From: Candidatus Nyctobacter psychrophilus
GTDB taxonomy: Bacteria > Vulcanimicrobiota > Vulcanimicrobiia > Vulcanimicrobiales > Vulcanimicrobiaceae
Assembly (NCBI GenBank): GCA_014305025.1
Contig: JACRTY010000009.1
Coordinates: 32,382 to 96,381 of the forward strand
DNA length: 64,000 bases
Direction: 5' to 3'
Numbering within the stretch: the stretch's first letter is position 1; each line of letters begins with the position of its first letter. Positions 59,435 to 64,000 of this stretch are shown one piece after another. The translations under genes and the position numbers were made by a program. Under the pieces are notes generated by a model. It made no database searches. It had not been told where the DNA came from and was given only the letters and a program-made list of their open reading frames with translations.

Positions 59435-62161
59435 ATGAGACCTACGCTCCGCGTCTGTCTCTGCGCCGCAGTGCTGTTGCTCGCGACGGCTCTCAGCCCC
59501 CGACTGCCGCGGACGGCCGCTGCAGCGACGTACGGCCACAGCGCCATCGTGCAGCGCGACGGCGATTCCCTCTTCGAAGTCGACGGTAAGCCGTTTTTCG
59601 TGTACGGAGCCGCCTTCTTCTACGAACGCCTGCCGCGCGACAGGTGGGACGCGGCGATGACACGGCTACACGGCCTCGGCATCAACACGCTCGACCTCTA
59701 CGTGCCGTGGAACTGGCACGAACTCGCCGACGGCGATTTCGATTTCGACGGGCGCACCAATCCGCGCCGCGATCTGCACGAGGTGCTGCGCTTGGCGCGC
59801 CTTCACGGCTTCAAGATCATTCTGCGCCCCGGTCCCGTCATCCGCAACGAGTGGCGCAACGGCGGCTATCCCGCCTGGCTCCTCGCGCGCCCCGAATACG
59901 GCATGCCGCTGCACGATCTGCTTGAAGGTCGCTATCCACCGACGGCAACGTTGCAGAACGCGCATTCCGACGACGCTGCGGCGGAGTGGATGCGCAATGC
60001 GACGCACGTCAGGTATGCCCGGCGCTGGCTCGAGCGCGTGCTGCGCGAGTTCGAGCCCGATGCCGATCGCGTCATCGCGGTTGCCCTCGACGACGATCAG
60101 GGTGCCTACCTCGATAACCAAACCTTTCCGGCGCCCCATCTGCACGCCTATCTGGAATGGCTGCGGGATGTGGTCCACGGCATCACGGGGCCACGTCAAC
60201 TCTGTTTTATCAACACGTATCAGATGAAGGTTCCGGCCTCGTCGCCCGTCTGGGCGATGGGCAACTGGTATCAAAGCGACGCCTACGCACTCGGAGAGCA
60301 CGATCTGGCGCAATTGCAGCTGTCGTTCGGCATGTTGCAGACGCGCCCGCATCAGCCACTGATGGCCAGCGAATTCCAAGCCGGGTGGCTGCAGGGACCT
60401 GACGACATCCGGCCACGCGCCGCCGATCCGTCGAATACGGCGCTCGCAATGGCGACGATGGTCGGCATGGGCGTGCGCGGCATCGTCAACTTCCCGGCGC
60501 AAGATACCCTGTATCCCGCCGGCTGGGAAGTTCCGTTTGCGAACGACTTTTACGCATGGGATGCGGCGCTCGACCTTGCCGGCGACGCAACGCCGCGCTA
60601 CGCGCCGACTGCGGCGCTGGGAACGCTCGTTGCTCGCTTCGGAGCGCAACTCGCCGCGTCGCACGTCGAATACGATGCGGCGATCGCGTACCTCGGCGAC
60701 GCGTATCCGCCGCAGCGCATGTCCAACGCGGATTTCGCCGAGATCGCGGCGCGCACGCTCGACGCACAGCGCGCCTGCCGGGACGCCGGCTTGAACTGCC
60801 GGCTCGTGGATCTCCATGCGATCAGCGACCGGCGGTTACGCGCATTGGGCATCTTGCTCGTCCCGCGCCCCAATCTGCCCGACGAATTGCGTCCAAACCC
60901 GGACGTCATCGAACGTCTCGCGCGCTATCGTCGGTCCGGCGGACGCATCGTCGCATCCATCTCGCCAGCCGCGTTGCGTCATGCATTCGCGGCGACGGGT
61001 CGCCAACCCGTGGTCAGCGGGCTCCCGAACGTCGCCTTCGCAAGCGATCCATCGCATGTGATCGCCGGATTCCTAAGCGTTGCGAACTACGGCAATCAAG
61101 CGCTCGAAGCACGCAAGGCGACCATTACCCTGCCCGGCGGCCCGCACGTGGCCGTGCCGCCACTCTCCATACCCGCACACACGGGATTCGTCGTCGCCCT
61201 TGGCCCTAGGAGACTTAGCGGCGTCGGCACTGCTGCATCACGCGCTAGCGACCAGCTTCCCTCCACCTTCATTCCGGTGCGGACGCCCGATGCGCGTCTG
61301 CCGGCCCGCTCACCGCTCGCCGTGCCGTCGTCGCAGGCGTTCGCCTATCGGGCCGACGTGTATCGCGACGGCGATGCGGCGGTCGTGCTCGACAATACGA
61401 TCGTGCGCGTCATCGTCGCTCCCGCGGCCGGTGCGCGCGCGTTCGTCTTCGCCGACGATCGTACCGAGCGCAACGTCTTTACGACCGTCGGCGCCATGCG
61501 CGACGACGTCGCGCTCGAACCGCCGCCGTCGACCGCCGATCGAATCGCCAAATACACGCACACCTTTCCGGCCGGAACGTTCAACCGACCCTATACGGCG
61601 GAGATTATCGACGGTGGTGCGCGAGCGGCTGCCCGCTTTACCTACGAAGCGCCCGACGTACTGCCGCACGGTGCCGTCTTTAAACGCGACGTTGTGCTGG
61701 CTCCCGGCGAGCGTTCCTTTTCGGTCGCCGAGCGGTTTACGCCGCTCGGGAGCAGGCCGGCGAACGCGGCACAGCGCGCCGTTTCGGTGACGTCGCTGTC
61801 GGTCGGCGACGGAACGAACATCACGACCCGCCACGTCTTCGCGCCCGATGACAGCGCGTTTGCGTCCGGGACGACGCGTACCGTCGAGGATGGGAACGCG
61901 CTGGGGTATTACGACGACGTGACCCACGAATTGGCGACGATCGCGTGGAAACGGGGCGACGTCGAAGAGGCTGCAATTCTCGAGCGCCCCTACTCGCTTG
62001 TCGCGCGTCTCACGCTCGCACGCGACCACGTCGCGCACCTGCGGTTCGGGTACGACTCCGCAGCATCGGCCGCCGCTGCGCGCACCCAGGTGGCCGCCGC
62101 CGACGCTGCGGCCCAACCCGCGACGACGCAGGGCGCCTCGGCCGCCATGCGAACCCCATAA
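59435..62161 (+). CDS. GH35-like beta-galactosidase family glycoside hydrolase, acid/base site altered
   Basis: 908 residues from ATG 59435. Signal peptide (VCLCAAVLLLATALSPRLP), then a TIM barrel: DGKPFFVYGAAFFYERLPRD, LGINTLDLYVPWNWHE, GFKIILRPGPVIRNEWRNGG. The nucleophile region is MASEFQAGWLQ (Glu313). Where GH35 enzymes have QxENEYG, this protein has VALDDDQGAY (Asp219-221). After residue 600 come beta-rich domains. It is probably periplasmic or secreted and acts on a galactoside or related polymer; the substrate is unknown. It is divergent from the esterase. Confidence 0.8.
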   Translation: MRPTLRVCLCAAVLLLATALSPRLPRTAAAATYGHSAIVQRDGDSLFEVDGKPFFVYGAAFFYERLPRDRWDAAMTRLHGLGINTLDLYVPWNWHELADGDFDFDGRTNPRRDLHEVLRLARLHGFKIILRPGPVIRNEWRNGGYPAWLLARPEYGMPLHDLLEGRYPPTATLQNAHSDDAAAEWMRNATHVRYARRWLERVLREFEPDADRVIAVALDDDQGAYLDNQTFPAPHLHAYLEWLRDVVHGITGPRQLCFINTYQMKVPASSPVWAMGNWYQSDAYALGEHDLAQLQLSFGMLQTRPHQPLMASEFQAGWLQGPDDIRPRAADPSNTALAMATMVGMGVRGIVNFPAQDTLYPAGWEVPFANDFYAWDAALDLAGDATPRYAPTAALGTLVARFGAQLAASHVEYDAAIAYLGDAYPPQRMSNADFAEIAARTLDAQRACRDAGLNCRLVDLHAISDRRLRALGILLVPRPNLPDELRPNPDVIERLARYRRSGGRIVASISPAALRHAFAATGRQPVVSGLPNVAFASDPSHVIAGFLSVANYGNQALEARKATITLPGGPHVAVPPLSIPAHTGFVVALGPRRLSGVGTAASRASDQLPSTFIPVRTPDARLPARSPLAVPSSQAFAYRADVYRDGDAAVVLDNTIVRVIVAPAAGARAFVFADDRTERNVFTTVGAMRDDVALEPPPSTADRIAKYTHTFPAGTFNRPYTAEIIDGGARAAARFTYEAPDVLPHGAVFKRDVVLAPGERSFSVAERFTPLGSRPANAAQRAVSVTSLSVGDGTNITTRHVFAPDDSAFASGTTRTVEDGNALGYYDDVTHELATIAWKRGDVEEAAILERPYSLVARLTLARDHVAHLRFGYDSAASAAAARTQVAAADAAAQPATTQGASAAMRTP

Positions 62162-62165
62162 ATAT

Positions 62166-62248
62166 GGGGAAGTGGCGGAACGGTCTACGCGACCGCCTCA
62201 AAAGCGGTTGAGCTCACGCTCTTGTGGGTTCGAATCCCACCTTCCCCA
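62166..62248 (+). tRNA. tRNA-Leu (CAA)
   Basis: 83 bases, class II with a long variable arm. Acceptor GGGGAAG pairs with CTTCCCC, discriminator A. The anticodon stem ACCGC/GCGGT encloses CTCAAAA (CAA). The variable arm TGAGCTCACGCTCTT is followed by the T-arm GTGGGTTCGAATCCCAC. No CCA encoded (GAG follows). Confidence 0.95.
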
Positions 62249-62274
62249 GAGAGTTGCGCTGCGCGCAGCTCTCT
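62248..62274 (+). terminator. Hairpin after tRNA-Leu
   Basis: AGAGAG-T-TGCGC, a short loop and GCGCA-G-CTCTCT form a GC-rich stem starting on the last tRNA base. There is no T-run, so it may be a processing or rho-assisted end rather than an intrinsic terminator. Confidence 0.5.
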
Positions 62275-62297
62275 GAAGCCCAGCGATTGACGGCGCT

Positions 62298-63572
62298 GTG
62301 GCAGAACGCGTAACGTTCGAGCGCGGCGCGCTGCGAGGCGACGTGCGGGTGGTCGGTGACAAATCGATTTCACACCGTGCGCTGATGCTGGCAGCCGCTA
62401 CGCCCGGACGGTCGGTCCTCCATGGGCTCAATCGCGGCGACGATGTCCTTGCGACCCGCGACGCGATCGTCGCGCTCGGCGCGCACGTGGACGACCATGA
62501 CGCTGCCGTCGTCGTCGAAGGCGGATCGCTCGCCTCGCCGGCCCAGACGCTCGATGCGCGCAATTCGGGCACGACCGCACGCTTGTTGATGGGGCTGTGC
62601 GCCGGACGCGGCTTATCGGCCCGGTTCGACGGCGATGCCTCGCTGCGCCGGCGACCGATGGAACGCATTGCGCGGCCGCTGCGCGCGCTCGGGGCCGAGG
62701 TGCGGACGCACGCGGGACGGCTGCCCGCGCACGTGCGTGGCATCGCGGCGCCGCCGGCGGGCGACTATGCGCTGGAGATTGCGTCGGCACAAGTGAAATC
62801 GGCAATCCTCTTCGCCAATCTCGATGCCGGCGCGGCGGTGCGCATCGCCGGCGACTCGTTCACGCGCGATCACACCGAGCGCCTCTTGCGCCGGTTCGGA
62901 CGCAGCGTTCACTTCGACGGCCGGACGATCGAACTGGAACCCGGGCGGCTGGTGGCGACGCAGCTTCGCATTCCGACCGATCTCTCGGGCGCCGCTTTCT
63001 TCCTGGCCGGTGCGGCGCTCGTTCCCGACAGCGATCTGCGTCTGCGCGATGTCGGTATCAATCCGACGCGGACGGGCGTCATCGATGCGCTGCGCGCCAT
63101 GGGTGCGCATATCGAGATCGAGCACGAACGGGATCTCGATGGCGAGCCGATCGCCGATTTACGCGTCTGTTACCGGCCGCTGCACGCAACGACCCTCGCC
63201 GGAGAGCTGATCGTGCGCGCGATCGACGAGATTGCGATCCTTGCCGTGGTGGCCGCACATGCCCGCGGAGTGACGCACATTCGCGATGCCGGCGATCTGC
63301 GCGGCAAGGAATCCGACCGGCTAACCGCAATCGCTCAGACGCTGCGGGCGTGCGGCGTACGAGTCGACGAATTCCCCGACGGACTCGACATTGAAGGCGG
63401 CCGGGCGCGCGTTCCCCGCGGGACGTTGCGCACGTACGACGACCACCGCATCGCCATGGCGATCGCGGCGCTGGCGGCTCCAACCGGTCCGCATGCAGTC
63501 GACGACGCAGGCTGCATCGCCGTCAGCTTTCCGGGCTTCGTGCCCCTCTGGCGCGGTGCGCAGACTTCATGA
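62298..63572 (+). CDS. aroA: 3-phosphoshikimate 1-carboxyvinyltransferase (EPSP synthase)
   Basis: 424 residues from GTG 62298. EPSP synthase blocks: VVGDKSISHRALMLAA (substrate Lys/Ser), LDARNSGTTARLLMGLCAG, SAQVKSAILFANLDA, INPTRTGVIDALRAMGAHIE, the second signature DLRGKESDRLTAIAQTL and the final TYDDHRIAMAIAALA. It joins PEP to shikimate-3-phosphate in aromatic amino acid synthesis. The sequence NSGTTAR resembles class II-type rather than classic GNAGTAxR enzymes. Confidence 0.95.
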   Translation: MAERVTFERGALRGDVRVVGDKSISHRALMLAAATPGRSVLHGLNRGDDVLATRDAIVALGAHVDDHDAAVVVEGGSLASPAQTLDARNSGTTARLLMGLCAGRGLSARFDGDASLRRRPMERIARPLRALGAEVRTHAGRLPAHVRGIAAPPAGDYALEIASAQVKSAILFANLDAGAAVRIAGDSFTRDHTERLLRRFGRSVHFDGRTIELEPGRLVATQLRIPTDLSGAAFFLAGAALVPDSDLRLRDVGINPTRTGVIDALRAMGAHIEIEHERDLDGEPIADLRVCYRPLHATTLAGELIVRAIDEIAILAVVAAHARGVTHIRDAGDLRGKESDRLTAIAQTLRACGVRVDEFPDGLDIEGGRARVPRGTLRTYDDHRIAMAIAALAAPTGPHAVDDAGCIAVSFPGFVPLWRGAQTS

Positions 63573-63582
63573 CTATCGTGAT

Positions 63583-63915
63583 TTAGCGGACGACGCCCAG
63601 CAGTATGCCGGGCAGCGCACGCAGGGTTGCGTACGCCGTCAGCGCCGACTCCGCGACGCTGTCGCAGGCAGCGAGAAATGCGCCGGCCGCCTTCGCTGCG
63701 CGCGCGCGCAAGGCGGGCGCCTCTTGCACCGAGCGCTGTGCTTTGGAGACGCGCGTCCGGGTCGTCTCGGCCAGCCGCAGGAGCGGCAGCTCGCGGTACG
63801 CGCCGACGCGGGCCCGCAGCGGCCGCAGCAAAGACACGACGCGGATCGCACCCACCGCGCTGCAGGCGATCCCGGCGACGACCCCCGCGACCAACACGGC
63901 CAAATCCGCGGTCAT
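63583..63915 (-). CDS. Small membrane-anchored hypothetical protein
   Basis: 110 residues with one N-terminal membrane segment (DLAVLVAGVVAGIACSAVGA) and an Arg/Ala-rich helical body (TRTRVSKAQRSVQEAPALR). This is the layout of small DUF948-like or YtxH-like envelope proteins, though no family is recognised. The start overlaps the stop of the next upstream gene by ATGA, and the gene is convergent with aroA. Confidence 0.6.
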   Translation of the reverse strand: MTADLAVLVAGVVAGIACSAVGAIRVVSLLRPLRARVGAYRELPLLRLAETTRTRVSKAQRSVQEAPALRARAAKAAGAFLAACDSVAESALTAYATLRALPGILLGVVR

Positions 63916-64000
63916 GCTGCCGCGTCAGCCTTTTTTGAACCCGGAGCCGCTGTGGAACCGGAGTCGGTCGAGGCCGTCGAATCGGCCTTGGCGGCGTCCG
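63912..64000 (-). CDS. C-terminal end of a gene cut by the window edge
   Basis: The last 28 codons read on the minus strand as an Ala/Ser/Lys-rich tail (DAAKADSTASTDSGSTAA, PGSKKADAAA) ending in TGA that overlaps the next ATG. It is a low-complexity disordered tail; the body lies beyond position 64000, so no product can be named. Confidence 0.5.
   Translation of the reverse strand, partial: DAAKADSTASTDSGSTAAPGSKKADAAA

Overview
The window is 64 kb of GC-rich bacterial chromosome. It carries the markers of a diderm with an outer-membrane polysaccharide exporter: a Wza-like secretin-type protein, a Wzc-like BY-kinase, a Wzy-like polymerase and a Wzx-like flippase. Housekeeping genes include ffh, rpsP, rimM, a fab operon, aroA, rapZ and yvcK, and there are rnpB and four tRNAs. 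The gene content would suit an uncultivated lineage such as Eremiobacterota (WPS-2) or a neighbouring deep phylum. That placement is inference; no rRNA is present to confirm it.

Layout. 1-1.4 kb: a stalk-domain protein and a YihY/BrkB membrane protein. 1.35-8.4 kb, minus strand: a six-gene operon for aerobic CoA-dependent anthranilate degradation (aminobenzoyl-CoA monooxygenase/reductase, SDR, enoyl-CoA hydratase, acyl-CoA dehydrogenase, aminobenzoate-CoA ligase, RidA), with a secreted protein divergent to it. 9.6-11.1 kb: a graveyard of toxin-antitoxin and restriction remnants, with one apparently intact antitoxin-like gene. 11.2-17.9 kb, minus: one long housekeeping operon (yceD-rpmF-fabH-fabD-fabG-acpP-ffh-rpsP-khpA-rimM) behind a consensus sigma-70 promoter. 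18.0-19.7 kb: a lytic transglycosylase and two small proteins that share a C-terminal tail, a possible undescribed injection or secretion module. 19.8-20.9 kb: tRNA-Ile, a coiled-coil protein, a DUF5069 protein and tRNA-Ala.

21-50.3 kb: a large exopolysaccharide locus, bounded on each side by a member of one family of secreted proteins. It holds an initiating sugar transferase, soluble and membrane glycosyltransferases, flippase, polymerase, Wza/Wzc, a deacetylase, an FAD oxidoreductase and an alkaline-phosphatase-like enzyme. It also has two LuxR-type response regulators and two stand-alone receivers; all four have altered acidic pockets. tRNA-Ala(GGC) and rnpB lie inside the locus. 50.4-53.7 kb: DUF2203, rapZ, yvcK and small proteins. 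53.8-57.6 kb: reverse transsulfuration (cystathionine beta-synthase and a gamma-lyase/synthase), separated by a frameshifted VapBC-like pair and a decayed secreted-family gene. 57.7-62.2 kb: a secreted protein, a frameshifted esterase and a GH35-like enzyme. 62.2-64 kb: tRNA-Leu, aroA and two small genes, the last cut by the window edge.

The genome is compact. Operons are joined by ATGA/GTGA overlaps, and several convergent genes overlap at their 3' ends. Several genes appear to be leaderless, with a -10 hexamer placed so that transcription starts on or next to the start codon. At least three genes have conserved N-termini that reach upstream of any ATG/GTG/TTG, which suggests CTG/ATT initiation or 5' rearrangement.
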